From Spodoptera frugiperda (taxonomy: Eukaryota > Arthropoda > Insecta > Lepidoptera > Noctuidae): DNA of 64,000 nt. The stretch spans positions 3,780,001 through 3,844,000 of the forward strand of contig NC_064238.1 in NCBI RefSeq assembly GCF_023101765.2. The letters are read 5' to 3'. The position numbers and the translations under genes were made by a program. Positions 11,488-24,016 of the stretch are shown piece after piece; the stretch's first letter is position 1; every line of letters starts with the position of its first letter. The notes under the pieces were generated by a model. It ran no database searches, was not told the origin of the DNA, and worked only from the letters and a program-made list of their open reading frames with translations.

Positions 11488-11674
11488 TCTGGTTTTCCTT
11501 CCTGACACTATAATTACAGAACGCTCGAACCGATTTCTACGGTTTTGCATTTGTTGGAAAGGTCTTGGGTTCAATGATGTTTATAGCAAAGAAAATTCAG
11601 GTAAAATTCAAGAGAAAAGCAGGAGACCCGGGAAAATGATTGGTGGCGAAACGGAGTTCGCCAGGTTTGCTAGT
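11488..11674 (+). mobile_element. Degenerate lepidopteran interspersed repeat (GAACCGATTT type)
   Basis: The order GAACGCTCGAACCGATTTC, then a stretch naming one side of a LINE-like tail, then ACGGAGTTCGCCAGG and GCTAGTA resembles the common lepidopteran repeat that ends in ACGAAGTTCGCGGG-like sequence before TAGTA. The divergence is high. Confidence 0.45.
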
Positions 11675-13128
11675 ACTTATTAAAAACTCATGTGCTGAAA
11701 ATGGCAAAGCGCATTAATCGGCTTATAGTTATAGCAATAATAATATTTTAAAAACAACCAAAATGCAATAGAATTCTAAAAGCGCAAAATACATAAAAAA
11801 ATAACATTACTGTTGATGTATCCTTTTGAAAAACAAAAATGTCTGAACTGGTGATTAAGTCTCAATATTACGGGGACTTCGTTGAATGGGCAGACGTGGC
11901 GTTCATCCGTCGGTCCATGCACGCATCTGACGCATTTAAATTCAAATGAGCTATTCATGCCACTTGCAAACCCGTTATTTCGTAGACTGCACCATTTGCT
12001 TAAAATTCCGATACAAAATATCAGTAAAGGGGAGTTCAGTCGCCACATCAGACCACTAGAAATGTGACTTTTATTCATTCTGGTTTCCGATTCGAGATAT
12101 CCTAAATCGAATCCGACAGTCAATGATATTCAATCTTTGAAAATGTTCCATGAAAAGGAATTTTAGTTTTGATATTGGCATGTATTTTAATCTTGTTTAA
12201 AACATACAAAATCTTCTACATATCATTACACTTGTCTCTTATGGGGATGTGCAGAGATAAAGGAATACCAAAATGACTCGATATTTAACCAATAATAATA
12301 TTGTTTCTATGATTTAAAGTGTTGATATATATTATATTATATTCTTCTTACGAAAAGTGAGTACACTGTTACCCAGTCTACTTCAACTCCACCTTACAAG
12401 TAATTTTGTGAGTACAAAATGAAAAATCATCTCATAATTTCAGTACAAAATACTTTAACCGTAAACCAACAGATATTAAAGCAGGAGCCACAAAAGCAAA
12501 ACATTAATTATTATAAAACAAACATGGCTTCCACGTATAATCATTGTTGAACTAAAACTCTGTATTCTACATAAAACTCGCTCCTTAATTTAGTAGTTTT
12601 AATATACGTAAACTTATGCAAGCTGTATGCAATTTTCCTCAAACTTTGCACCTGTTAAGCTCCATAAAATTTGTTTAACAAAACACTCTTAGTTCGTGTG
12701 TGGGAAATTCACAATTAAGCCAGGATGTGGGTACTAAAAACTTGTACATATCTACATAATGTACATATAAAAAGTACATCCATTACGTGTTTCGTATGTT
12801 AAATTATTATTAACTAGTAGCTAGTACTTTTGCGTGGTTTCACCCTCTCTGTTCGGTTACTGTTGATCATAGAGTGATGCAACATAGTCTTTAAACTTTC
12901 TTGATAAATGCGCTATTCAACAACAAAAAGAATTATTCAAATTCGACCACCAGTTAATCAGATTAGCGCGTTTAAACAAACAAACTCTACAGCTTTATAC
13001 AGTATATTAGTTCCGTAGTACATAACTATGTAGATATAGATTTGGTAGTCTCGTTGAGAGTAGCCACAAATACTAATGTAGTATAAATATGGTTAATTAG
13101 TGGTTCGAAAACTACAATAATGATATGT
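11675..13128. other. Unassigned segment with one 115-codon minus-strand open frame
   Basis: The frame at 11776-12123 (minus) is the longest in the single-copy part of the window. It contains several cysteines but no recognisable motif or flanking splice consensus. The local sequence is less AT-biased than its surroundings, which could reflect an old exon or conserved noncoding DNA. I do not call a gene. Confidence 0.3.
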
Positions 13129-13215
13129 TATCGAGCTTAGTGGCGTGCCATTGGAGAGGCCTATGTCCAGCAGTGGACGAGAACAGGCTGATGATGATGA
13201 TAATGATGGTGATAA
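13129..13215 (+). mobile_element. C-terminus of RTE-like LINE ORF2 with (TGA)n tail
   Basis: One frame reads WRAIGEAYVQQWTRTG and then stop, a C-terminus I associate with lepidopteran RTE-type ORF2. It is followed by a GATGATGATGATAATGAT microsatellite tail. Only the last roughly 20 codons remain. It supplies the coding explanation for the other CAGCAGTGG-containing fragments in the window. Confidence 0.65.
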
Positions 13216-13328
13216 AGAGGTGTAATGGACATGTTATAATATTCGGAGGTTGGCAAATAATTACTGCCTTACTTCTTATTTTTGCCACTTCTGCCGACTT
13301 TGGCCTATAGGTAAAATCCAATCCAATC

Positions 13329-13413
13329 GAAAAGTGGGTGTACATTGTAAAGCGGCATTACGTGTCGTATGAGCACCTCTGCCTACCCATTCGGGGATAA
13401 AAGGCGTGACGTT
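13329..13413 (+). mobile_element. SINE 3' end (RTE-tail family)
   Basis: It matches the 3' third of the 299-561 SINE: AAAAGTGGGTGTACATTG, then GCGGCATTACGTGTCG, CACCTCTGCCTACCCATTC and AAAAGGCGTGACGTT. The tRNA head is absent (5' truncation). Confidence 0.75.
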
Positions 13414-14926
13414 GCGTTGCGTAGGTTAAATTCACAACTCGGTGCTGAACACCATCATCATACTTCACAGACGAAACAGGCGTATAATTATTGTTATAAT
13501 ACTACAAAAGTTTTATAATAAAACATTATTTCATAAACATTATTTGTCTATTTCAAAGGACTGTCGTTGTTATCCAAGTAACTTCATTACTCCATACAAA
13601 GACTTCCATCGCAATAATAAATACTCTTATATAAAACATTCTAGATATTTCTCTATAAATACGTAAGATAATTGACATACTTCCAGATACAGATACGTTT
13701 ACATTTATATATGAAAAGCTTCACAGAGCGTAATGATACAGAATTACATTTCTAACAAGCAATAAGTAATCATGTTTAGAGAGGAAATAAAGGAATCGGT
13801 AAAATAGACATTATTTCTATGGAATATTAGTCGAGTTATTACGCGACCCAATTCGTCAATGTTCGCTCGTCGATCCTGCCCGTAACACGGCCGATACTTT
13901 ATTTCGATTTCCCAATAAATTTGGTTCAATCTCACTGAGAGCCCAGTTTATTTTTCGATGGCAGCCAAAGAATAAATTTCCACTTCGAATATTAGAGAAG
14001 TTTCATCAAGAACTTTCACAATAGTCCCCTCTCAAACTCGGCCCAAATGCCGTTATTCAAATTTTACTTTTGATAAGAAATTGAATAGATATCCGAATCA
14101 CGAATTGTTGCTAAGTTTAATGATAGCAATAAAACATTTATTTGCGTTCGATAAAAACTCTTGTATCAAAAACATCATAGACTTTTCACGTTACAGATTT
14201 GCTTAGTATTGTAACTTTTTATTGCAAAAAAATATGCAATTGTAAGTATGAAGTAATTAAGTAGTGAACATTACTTTAGAAAGTTTTAATGTGCCGTTTT
14301 AAAATGTTCATACTTCGAGTTTTATTAATCTTTAAAACGCAAACAAAACAGCTAAAAACTTAAATAACTTTAAAAAGAAAACAGGTTAAAAAGTCCTTTC
14401 AAGCAGCTCCATTGAAACCAATCTCTTGGCTAATCTTCCGTAATAAAGTGCATTCTGTCTTTATCTTTAACATTAAACTTTTTATTTCTTTTATCACCTA
14501 CAATGGCCCCATCCCTAAAGTTTATTTTGAAAGCGAAGAACTTAAAGCCTTTTCGGATTATTGCTTTTTTTCAAAGGGCCCGTCACATTACCCCCTTGAG
14601 TATCGAAGACACATCTGTAAATTGAAATGGAAAAGGGTCAAAACTCGTAAGGGTAATAACTATAAGTTTGCGATCGGTACTACCACCTTGAAGTAACCTT
14701 GCCAATGTTATTTTAGATATATGCGATATTTTTAGGGTTATGTGGGTTGTGTGAAAGTTTTTGGGTAATTGTGACATTTGGACTGACGGGTAATTTGCTT
14801 CTTCTTCTGAAAACTTATCACTCAATAGAGGTTTCTTTAGCTTGTTCTAAATTGGAGACAAATCAATATGTTGTTAATTTTTGTGACTAATATTGGACAT
14901 TTAAACATTCAATGGCATTTTATGAT
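13414..14926. other. AT-rich segment, no gene recognised
   Basis: Open frames at 13442-13666, 13744-13935, 14412-14696 and 14583-14825 are short, overlap one another and show no domains. No repeat was recognised. Confidence 0.4.
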
Positions 14927-15105
14927 CAAGAACTTACATCTTTTTGTTTGAGGGTGGAAAATCATGCAATGACTTCTCTTGGGCGAGGCAAGAGGGAGTG
15001 TCAGACTCTTACTGACTAAAAACCATCCCATTCCTACTCCTGCCTTTCGTTCGAACCGAAGCCCCGGTAAACCCGCTAGGTAGTACACAGCTCCAAGTAC
15101 TTACA
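14927..15105 (-). mobile_element. 5'-truncated R1-like LINE tail with 12-bp target duplication
   Basis: The element is 14939-15093. Read on the plus strand it starts with a T run, then GGTGGAAAATCATGCAATGA, GGCGAGGCAAGAGGGAGTG, TCAGACTCTTACTGACTAAA and CCCCGGTAAACCCGCTAGG. This is the reverse complement of the 3' untranslated tail of the R1-like LINE at 39822-40999. Flanks CAAGAACTTACA (14927-14938) and CAAGTACTTACA (15094-15105) match at 11 of 12 positions, as expected of target-primed reverse transcription. Confidence 0.85.
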
Positions 15106-16060
15106 ACTTAGACTCTATTATTTACAGCTGTAACTGTTAACTTAGGTAATAAATATCCAGGTGACAAAGTACAATGTAATAAACAACTTGATAACGTAAC
15201 AGTTCAGGAATCGGATGGCGCGAAATGTATTGGACAAAATTGCGACGCTCGCTTGATTGGACATTCATTTGGTAATCAATATTCGTTCATTGAACTTAAT
15301 TTACATTGTCAAAACATCTGCATGGTAATAAAAACATCAGGTTATTAAACACGTGAATAATGTGTTGACTTTTTGTTAATAAGTTGCTTTATTTCCCAAT
15401 AATATTCTTCATATTTTTCGACAGTTTTGTTGGTGGCATTTTTCGATTTGGTTTTTCTGACTGAATTATTAATTGTATTGGTAAAAGGCTGGCTTTTATT
15501 TTGAAGCGTTAATAATTATTTCCTGATTCTATTTATATATTTACATAGTTAATGATTCTTTTTCATTTATAGAGCTTAGTATACACTTATTAGATTTAAA
15601 GTAGATAATAAAGTACGATGGGGTTGACGTATCCATATGAAAAACAAACTACTTAAAAATATTAAATTGAACAAAACAGCTCTTTATTTCAGGATTATTT
15701 TTATCTGATCGCGAAACAACATTACAAAAAGAAAATACATTAACAATCTAAAAATGTCAATCTTTGTGAAAAGGATAGACAAGACATTTCTTCGAATAAT
15801 CAAATGACATGTAGAACAAAAGGTAATTGCTTTGGAAAGCTTGCAAAAATACCATGTCAGCTGCAGCCGTGCCAACAGTTTCGGTCGACTTCAGTACGTG
15901 TCAATACCGCTCTAGCACGTAAATGGAAAATCGACCGTTGTTAAAAGAGGCCGTGTCGCCTGTCAAAACCGTTGTCCTACAGAATCTGTCAGTTTTCCTA
16001 CGGCAACGGTTGTTTAGGAAACTTTGTTTTGTAGTTGAAATTGTACCGTGTAGTGTCCCG
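15106..16060. other. AT-rich segment, no feature seen
   Basis: A minus-strand 63-codon frame at 15684-15875 carries no motif. The composition becomes CpG-richer from about 15880, approaching the candidate exon. Confidence 0.4.
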
Positions 16061-16067
16061 TGTTAGT

Positions 16068-16345
16068 CTTCAGTCCAATATGAGCAAAAATCAATTTCGT
16101 CCGTTCGCGGCTGAATGCGCCCTTTGTGTGACAGTGAAAGGTTATCGATGTTCGTTTTCACGGATCACTAGGGCTGCTGAGCTAACTCGCAGGGGATGAT
16201 ATTGTTCTGTAACAAGGCACGCTGTCTATTGCCTAATGGGAGACGTGAGTGCCCGTTATATTTCATCAGACGCATACACCTATTTCGATATGAGAGTTAT
16301 TTGCATATGACTGCATCGTGTGTTATTGCTGGAAGCGGTGAGTCA
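16068..16345 (+). other. CpG-rich candidate 5' exon / core promoter region (speculative)
   Basis: The stretch from 15880 to 16340 is CpG-rich in an AT-rich setting. TTCAGTCC at 16069-16076 fits the arthropod initiator TCAGT. Two good 5' splice donors follow: GAC|GTGAGT (GT at 16245) and GCG|GTGAGT (GT at 16338). A small ORF at 16080-16199 starts 8 bases after the initiator and encodes 39 residues beginning MSKNQFRPFAAEC. No homolog is recognised. It could be a noncoding first exon, a short upstream ORF, or chance. Transcript data are needed before naming a gene. Confidence 0.25.
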
Positions 16346-18578
16346 AAATGTATTTAGGTAAACTAGTCATTATTATAGTCTAAATAAAATACATATTTAA
16401 AGTTTGAAAAACCTTGTCAGCCTTGTCTAAAGCATAAATACACCATCAAGCTATCAGTCGACGACGGGGTGGTCACAATTAGAACTTAATATGTTTGTAA
16501 AGACACCCCACTATAACGTTAAGACAAATGTATCCCATTTATAGTCATATAAAAATGACCTCTATAATATAAGTCTTACATGGTGTGAACCCCGTACAAA
16601 GAAGCTTTCCAAAGCTTTATTGCGGAATGAGCTTTCACCCCAAAGAAAGCCACGACCTTTATCCTCCGAAGAGATAACATGGGACCTCAAGAGGACGTGT
16701 TTAAAGTAGGAACACGAAGGATTTTCTCTTTTTAAGTAAGTTTGTTTTTCAAAAGTGGTGGACAGAAGGGCTGTGAGAGTGCTTTCACATAATATATTGT
16801 ATTTTCTATACATTAAAACTACGTCTCTGTTTATATAATGTCCCAAACAAATTCAAGCATTTTTCCATACAAATATTATCTAATATTAAGCTATCTGTAT
16901 AACATTTTTTTCTCAAAAAGTCATTATGAATACTTGATACGTGAGTGGGTACTCAAGGCCTCTTCAATTTCTAGGCCAGACAACAAACTAGGGAAAATTG
17001 TCCACGTTTACCTATTAAGGATATCTTTCGATTATATTATTACCTATTCTTTTACTTTGCCTAGTAATAAATAATAGTATTGGAACTTTATCCGACTTTG
17101 CGATATTCGCTCACAAATCATACACTTGTTACAATGACAGCAGAACGAATGGGGTTTACGAACTGAAACACAAAGGTTTCCTTAGTGGACCTTTTAAACC
17201 TTCCAAATAGAGTAGAACACGTGTGGTCTATGACATTTAGAAGAATTATTGCCAAGTTTATTGCTGTTCATTATTATACCTATGGGGCGTGTGGCATTCA
17301 GCATTTCTGATTTAACGTTAGCATTTCCGATATTTCACGCGAATGACTTTAATAAAATATTTCCCTGCCTTCTGATGTCAAAAGTTAACTCGTGCGGACG
17401 TCCCACCCATGCTAACAAGGCCGATTTTGTTCATTTATCATTTATAATGCCTGTTACAACGGCGATTTATATAAAATATCTACTACATAGAAACCCTCAC
17501 AAGTGCTCGTAGGTTAGTTCCACAGTGTACGAACAAAATAAAGGTTAATGTTACCCAAGTATGTTTATAGAATGTCTGCGAGAAATATTAAAGTAAATAA
17601 TATAGCGATACTAGACAAATTTTTAAATTGAGCTTGAAATGAGAAATCCCGCGAGAAATTCCCTCGTTCGCCCTCCCGACAGTTAGGGCGGTGGTAAAGA
17701 GGTTACAACTAAGCAAATTGCATTCACCGTTGTGGAATTACCGTGCCAAGTTTACACGAAATATCTCGATGAGAATTTTTCACATGTCAAATGGTACGCT
17801 GATAACAACGGAACGGATTGTGCCTCCGCCGCACGCTCTTCTGAATTACAAAATGAGGACTCAAGAATATCTTTCACCTGTATGCGATTACAAACTTCTT
17901 GAGTAGAATATTTTATTTGTTTTTTTTTTATGTGGAGCGTTTAATATCAAGGGAATTAGATTCTTACTTACTCGTTTTTATAATATCTCATAATTATTAT
18001 AGCACATTCAATTTTATTTTATAGTGACATTATTAAGAAGTAGCCTATCAAACAAATTCAGAAGTCATAAATATCAATTCAATCATGATCCGTGAAGTGA
18101 AAATAAAAAAAATAATATTTATTGGAATAAAATTAATGTTAATTATTCAATTTGAAATCACGTTCATGCATAACGGACATTCCATAGTATAATAAAACGT
18201 ACAACATTCTAACATTCAGCAAATCCGTTTTCTTTTCCTATGAGAAATGCAAAGGGTTGATCTATTGCGTCGTGTTTATCGTTTAGGGTAACGGTGGAAT
18301 GTGGCTCGTCCCCAACAGTCTGACCGCATACCTACACGTTCGGGTGTAAATTATTTTCTTTGATGGTCATCTGTCACCACCACCACCGCAAATAGGCGCC
18401 ATCTTGACGGCAAGATAGAGGGCAGTGACCATTTACCATCAGGGTAGCGTTGGAATGAAAATAATGGCAAATAATTAAAATGTCTCTGTGTAGTTACGTT
18501 GGAATAGTTTGTTTTAATTAATACCTTCTGAAAATTGTAGTGTGTTTTTTTTCAACTGAGTCGTTACTTGAGCATACC
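16346..18578. other. AT-rich segment, several unsupported open frames
   Basis: A 94-codon minus-strand frame lies at 16562-16846 and an 87-codon plus-strand frame at 17249-17512. Neither shows a domain, signal peptide or splice consensus that I can defend. A short CAC trinucleotide run (CACCACCACCACCG) occurs near 18376. No repeat ends were recognised. Confidence 0.35.
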
Positions 18579-18660
18579 TTTTTTTTGAGGGGGGCCATCT
18601 ATTCACTTCTCCCACCTCGAGTGAGGCAAAAATGAGTGTCAGACTCTTACTAATGACTAA
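18579..18660 (-). mobile_element. R1-like LINE tail fragment
   Basis: A T run is followed by GAGGGGGGCCATC, CACTTCTCCCACC, GAGTGAGGCAAAAATGAGTG and TCAGACTCTTAC. It is the 3'-most part of the family at 39822-40999, heavily truncated and diverged. Confidence 0.65.
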
Positions 18661-20257
18661 TTGTTGTTTCGGATCTATCATGTTACTTACTTGTAGCTTT
18701 TTTACCCACTACTAATATTATAACTTGTGTTTAATAGTAATAAAAATAATTGTTTCAGGCTTATCTGGATTAATTATTTGTCACAAACACTATCGGACTT
18801 TACCAGATCAACAAATGATATTAGGTATAATTATTTAAAAACAATATCGTTACATGCAGATTTCTAACAAATTAGAATTTAATAACATTCTATAATTTAA
18901 ACTGATAGAATTAATAACACAATCCCAATGTGCTCTAATCGATTACTCGGGATGTAATTAACGCGCAATTCGATTACTGTATATTCTAATATGTAATATA
19001 TTGTGGTTATATGACAAATTATGTGCAGTATATCATCGTCGTAGTTGTATTTTGATTTATTAGATTAAATCGAAATTTAGATTTAGTATTCCTGTTATTG
19101 AAATGAATGAACTTTGCCCACTTGGCCGTTCTGGGTTCATTATCCAGATCAAGTAATATAAAGATTAAGCATAGCTGACGTCTTCCAAAAGGAGATGGCT
19201 AAATGACTGACCCAGGCATAATAACAAGAATACGAATTTCACGCTAACCCGTATCATTTAAATATTCACTTATGAATTATTTTGTGTTTAACTAATTCTT
19301 ATAACTTGGTGAACAACAATTAACAAAAACTAAGTTTCATATTTGATTTTTTTCTGTTGTGGTTTGACATGACAACACGGAAGTAGGTACTGCAAGCTAT
19401 TATTAGGACATTAGTTTGAAAATCAAATCGAAATAATTAAACGAACATCAATTTTTAATAACGGTAATATAATGACTTTTTCTGAAACCAAATAATTGTA
19501 AATGTTTTGATCGACACAAAATATATATTTTGTATAAGATTGCACAATCTTACTATATATTTTGTGTCTGTCCTTGGTTACTTTGTGTTCATTATCTAGT
19601 ATAAGCAGAATTGTTTACCTATCTACCTCATATAGTAATAACTTTCGGCTCAGGTACTATCCAAACGACACTTGGTAAAAGTTCAGAGCAAGTTGTAGTT
19701 TGAAGTTTTTTGTAACGTTGTTTGACGTAGGAACGCTACTATTATTGTTCAGGATTGCGCAGATATGCCAAGTTTCCACCTGATTAATATCAAGTAAATA
19801 TTGGAACAGAGATTCTTCACAACACATCTAAAATTATTTAGAATCTCATAGTAGCTCACCCGTTTGTTACTCTTGTGTAAAGTCAATTAAGTAAGTGCTT
19901 GCAGTAACTACAGGTCAACTTTAAGGTTGCTTTGAAGTTTGAAGGGAGATCAAGCAATACTCGCCCTCACGGAGGTACCTAATTGGGATGCTTGCAGTCC
20001 GTCACTTTGGTGATGACATTGTCGATATATTGTTGGGGATAAATCGGGTAGTGTTATTATTGTGATGCTGCCTAATAGTTCTGGAGCAAACTAGAAAACA
20101 AAAACCGAAAAGTACAATTCAGTTTGTTTTTTCGAACTTACAAAGATATTTAGAAAAAAAAAACGGGGAACCGAGTTTGATTTTCTTTAGGTACTGCCTT
20201 AAATTTTTATAAGTCAGGTAATAAATTCCTAACACCTCCTCCTAAGTCTGAAAATAA
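18661..20257. other. AT-rich segment with a large quasi-palindrome
   Basis: No gene is seen. The notable structure is the inverted repeat at 19514-19567, listed separately. Confidence 0.45.
19514..19567. repeat. Quasi-palindrome, 14 + 8 bp arms
   Basis: The outer arms ACACAAAATATATA (19514-19527) and TATATATTTTGTGT (19554-19567) are perfect complements. The inner arms TAAGATTG (19535-19542) and CAATCTTA (19545-19552) are also perfect, with a 2-nt loop. An unpaired insert of 7 bases sits on the left side only. Confidence 0.8.
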
Positions 20258-20335
20258 GATGCTGAAAACCTCATCAAAATCGGTTCAAATAATCACCAGA
20301 TAATCGCGCACATACATACAGGCAACTGAGAATCT
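20258..20335 (-). mobile_element. Lepidopteran interspersed repeat fragment (ATCGGTTCA type)
   Basis: CCTCATCAAAATCGGTTCA followed by CACATACATACAGGCAACTG is the reverse complement of the repeat whose plus-strand form is seen at 30052-30213 (ACTCAACGGATTTTGATGAA). It is a short, diverged copy. Confidence 0.5.
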
Positions 20336-21091
20336 CTTTTGTTTTGAGGTTAGTTCAAAATCTTAAAATGACGTTAACGTATGTATCGTCACGCCACATT
20401 ACGGCGTTTCACGATTTGTGTTATGAGCCCCATATAATTGTACGTACCTGTGTAGATATTATAATTCTGAGTTTAAGTCTACCACCATGTACTATCTGAA
20501 AATAACTTCATAGAATAAACAGCTCCACATGACTACGTGATGTCCCGTAACGAGCCGCTTCAGATTTTTTCTGTCGACGTGAATATTTTCCGTTTTTATA
20601 CGCTTTAGCATAAAATAAAGGGATGTCAGGGCTGCCGATAAAGGTTGACAGGTACACAAGGGGCTGTCTGGACATGATTTAAGTGTTTACTCAGTTTTAG
20701 TACCCACTCACTACGAAAGAAAGGGCAGACTTAAAGTTAGGACATTTAAAAAAGTTGTGCTAGAATTTTCTTTGTATTTGGGGTTAAGACAGTAGTAGTG
20801 CAAAAGCATTAACCGCCGTACTCAGAATCGTTTAACATAAACCAGTCCATAGCAACTATTTCGATATCGGCAGAAAGACATACTACGAATAATATTAGTT
20901 TATCTCAATTCATTGTCCAAATATGTACTGTATGAATACTTATTTTTTTGCAAATTTCTTATGTGAATTAAGCCATAATAAGTTGAATTACCTTTCGTTA
21001 ATTAAAGTATGTTCTATTGAATTGGAGTCAATTTAAGAACTATAACAGAAAGTGAACCGTTACAAAGGAAATTATTATATAGGTATAATAA
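20336..21091. other. AT-rich segment, no feature seen
   Basis: No recognisable repeat boundary, gene or structured element was found. Confidence 0.45.
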
Positions 21092-21203
21092 TTTTTTTTT
21101 TGAGGGGGGAAAATCATCCTATGATAGGCGAGAAGTGTCAGACTCTTACTGACTAAAAACTACCCCATTCCTTCTCCTCGAGCCGGAGCCCCGTTAAACC
21201 CGC
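21092..21203 (-). mobile_element. R1-like LINE tail, 5'-truncated
   Basis: The T run at 21092-21101 is followed by GAGGGGGGAAAATCATCC, AGGCGAGAAGTGTCAGACTC, TTACTGACTAAAAACTACCC and CCGGAGCCCCGTTAAACCCG. The middle segment is shorter than in other copies (a deletion in the GGGCGAGGC block). Confidence 0.8.
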
Positions 21204-23845
21204 TTTTAATTTAAAATAGTACGTAATATATAAAAAGATAGGTACAACCGCACCAGCCAGTTTCTGAAAAATCATCCCTCAAAGAAGGGGCACGTTAACG
21301 AAAAAATATTTCATTAAAACCGACCACGGTGTGAGTGCACAAAATTCATTTTAGCGTTATACCGAAATGAGTGTTGAATTCCGAAAAGTGTTAGCGGTAA
21401 TATTTTTACCGTGGGCACCACCACAAGACAAGCATATAGTTATCTCTTTCCCTCTTTAATCAAACTTGCAATAACGTCACCTTTTCTTTCTTGCGACCGT
21501 TTCATAAGCGAGCGTCTTTGAAATACGGCTGTGTAGAAAATGTGCACTTTTTATTTCGTCATAGTGACTTCAAAGGAATTTTTAAATATCATTCTATTCT
21601 CTTTCTGGGAATATCTGATGATTTTCAGAAACTTTTATACTACGGAAAATTGTTTTGAGCTCAAACTATGACACTCATGGATTGCCTTCATAGATCGAAA
21701 AAATATATAGTACTAAAAAACTATTTTTCGTCGGAATAAGTTGACCACTGATCTACTAAGTACACGTCGTCGATCAAACCTTTAAATGGTGACAAGAACT
21801 GAGAGGAACACAAATCATACTTACCCATTTATCCAGAAAAAATATTTTGACATTTCACATTAACAACCAAAAGTAAGTATTCACAGCAATCCCTTTTTAC
21901 ACACAGATGAAACCGGTAACCAGAAACCGCAACAAATTGTCGTAGTTTTACCCGAAGTTTTCGTTTGTATACCATTATGTTCTAACAAAGGGGAATGAAG
22001 AGTAACAATTTTAGTGAATTAAGCCCGGCCCTTTCCCGCGTCGTTTATGTAGAACAAAAAGCAGGAGATCTTAAATACAAATGAGACCTATTATTCTTCT
22101 AAAAGCCTGTACATTTGTAAAAGGCTGTAGTTTTTACGCACTCGATAAGTTACGTTTCGTAGTGTTAGTTTAGGTTTTATGTTAGTTTTTTGTAGTTGTG
22201 AAAATAGGACTGAACAGGGGTTGTGTAAGTAACGGTGATTTATGTTTTGGAAAATCAGACACGTTATTATTAGAAGAATGTATCTTCTATACAATATACT
22301 ATAATAACGAACCACGCTTAACTGTTTGTTTCTGTTTGAAATCAATTATAGAGATCACTATTGAAAACTCTGAATTTAAAAATAAATCACGGCATAAACC
22401 GAAATATTTCTGCCTCCCATATTTCCCGGATAACATTGTGACGACCGCTTTTTCAACATAAAATAAAATCTATCTAATTTAAAAAGCGTGTCCGTAGGAA
22501 TTCTCGATTTATCATAGTAGAGATCTACGTCAGTTCAACTAGGTTAGTACCCACTGTATGAATAATAGTGCACTTTATATGACAGAGAGGATTTCGAGAG
22601 AAATTCGTGTGAATGGTATTGTAGCCCCTTTCCTTACTCCGGCTTTGTCCACCACAAGGCGTTCATCCCAACGGAAAGGACCCAAGGTTGTGTGCCTGAC
22701 AAGGGTGTTAGTGTCACAAATTAATATTTGTACCTACATAAATTAATTTTAATGTTTCGTAATTTGTCAGCTAAGCAAACTGTTTGTAGGTTGTGATAAA
22801 TAGGGCAACGGTGACGGCGACAGTTTGTGAGCACTTTAGTTTTATTGTTATTCAAAAATATGACTATTTGAAAAGGCTTGTGTGAAATGACCTCAATTGT
22901 TTTAAGGGTGCATTTTAGCCAGAAGCAAGTTATGTTTTTAAAGCTATGCTTAAAAACGTTTTTAGACGGCAATCAATTAGAAAACAAAACTGTGCTCTTT
23001 AGACAAGGATCTATTGCCTAATTTAAAAACTCTATCACAATTTTAAAAATATTATATCTCCATACAAAAAATACTCACCACGTAAATATTCAAACAAATT
23101 CAAATAAATCCGAATACGAATAGCATCCGTTATAAATCCAATCCTCGCAGGGATTTCCACTTAAACTAGTATTTTAATCCTTATCTACACCACGTGAACC
23201 TGGTATGGAATCCATTTTCCTAGATCCGTTGGCTAGTGAAAATACAGGGCCCCGGCATATCGATTTTACTCTCAATTCCACACATATTCGGTCCGTTGCA
23301 CCTTTTGAAGTGCAATAAAAATAATCTTCTTTGTCCGGTGGCCCATGTGAGGTTGGCAACGGGCGAATGATAACAAAAGCGTTGGAACACAACGCACCTT
23401 GTTATTTCAATTTGAAACAGATATATTTATTGGGCTATCATACATTTTAATTGAGGCTTGTTGACTAACATTGATGTTGTGCAGTCAATTGACGATTTAT
23501 TTATCTAAAAGTTATTAATAATTGAATGTTTACTTAAATTTATGTACGCGTAATAATTTTTAGGCAATATTACACTTTATCGCCAATTCAACTTAGCTTG
23601 TTGAATTTAATTGGCGATAGCGCCTGCGAAAATATTGAATAGGTATATAAACAAACTCGCGATTTATCGTATTGCCATTATTAATTCGGAAGACAGAAAC
23701 AACTTTCATACACTGAAATGAAATCGTAATAAGTTACCTAAGTAACAAAAAAATACCTTTTACTTATAATATCAAAGTTTATTTTGTTTTAAGAAGCATA
23801 CAATTAATTAGTTAATATTTGTTTGATTATTACGGTACAATACAG
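21204..23845. other. AT-rich segment; small unsupported open frames
   Basis: Open frames at 22091-22345, 22198-22461 and 22558-22746 overlap or lack motifs. The minus-strand 72-codon frame at 23174-23392 sits in DNA of higher GC and has a less AT-driven composition (RPLPTSHGPPDKED segment). It could be an old coding or conserved noncoding fragment, but no family is recognised and no splice sites were identified. Confidence 0.3.
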
Positions 23846-24016
23846 TAGATACACGGAGTCTGTAATTACGCCCAGTAGGTATATGGCAATAGGCTCACCC
23901 CCTATTACATGGGACTTATAACACAATGGTGAAAAGTGGGTGTACATTATATAGCGGCATTACGTGCCATTATGTGCACCTCTGCCTACCCCTTCGGGGA
24001 TAAAAGACGTGACGTT
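23846..24016 (+). mobile_element. SINE (RTE-tail family), head missing
   Basis: It contains CACGGAGTCTGTAATTACG, GGCTCACCCCCTATTACATG, AAAAGTGGGTGTACATTATA, CACCTCTGCCTACCCCTTC and AAAAGACGTGACGTT. It is about two-thirds of the 299-561 element and truncated on the tRNA side. Confidence 0.8.

Noticed and set aside
11776..12123. 115-codon minus-strand ORF with several cysteines
   Set aside because: Cysteine spacing fits no motif I know. There is no splice context or signal peptide, and it could occur by chance in this length of sequence.
16562..16846. 94-codon ORF; the opposite strand faintly resembles a LINE C-terminus
   Set aside because: The resemblance rests on a few scattered residues and frame continuity is poor, so I could not support it.
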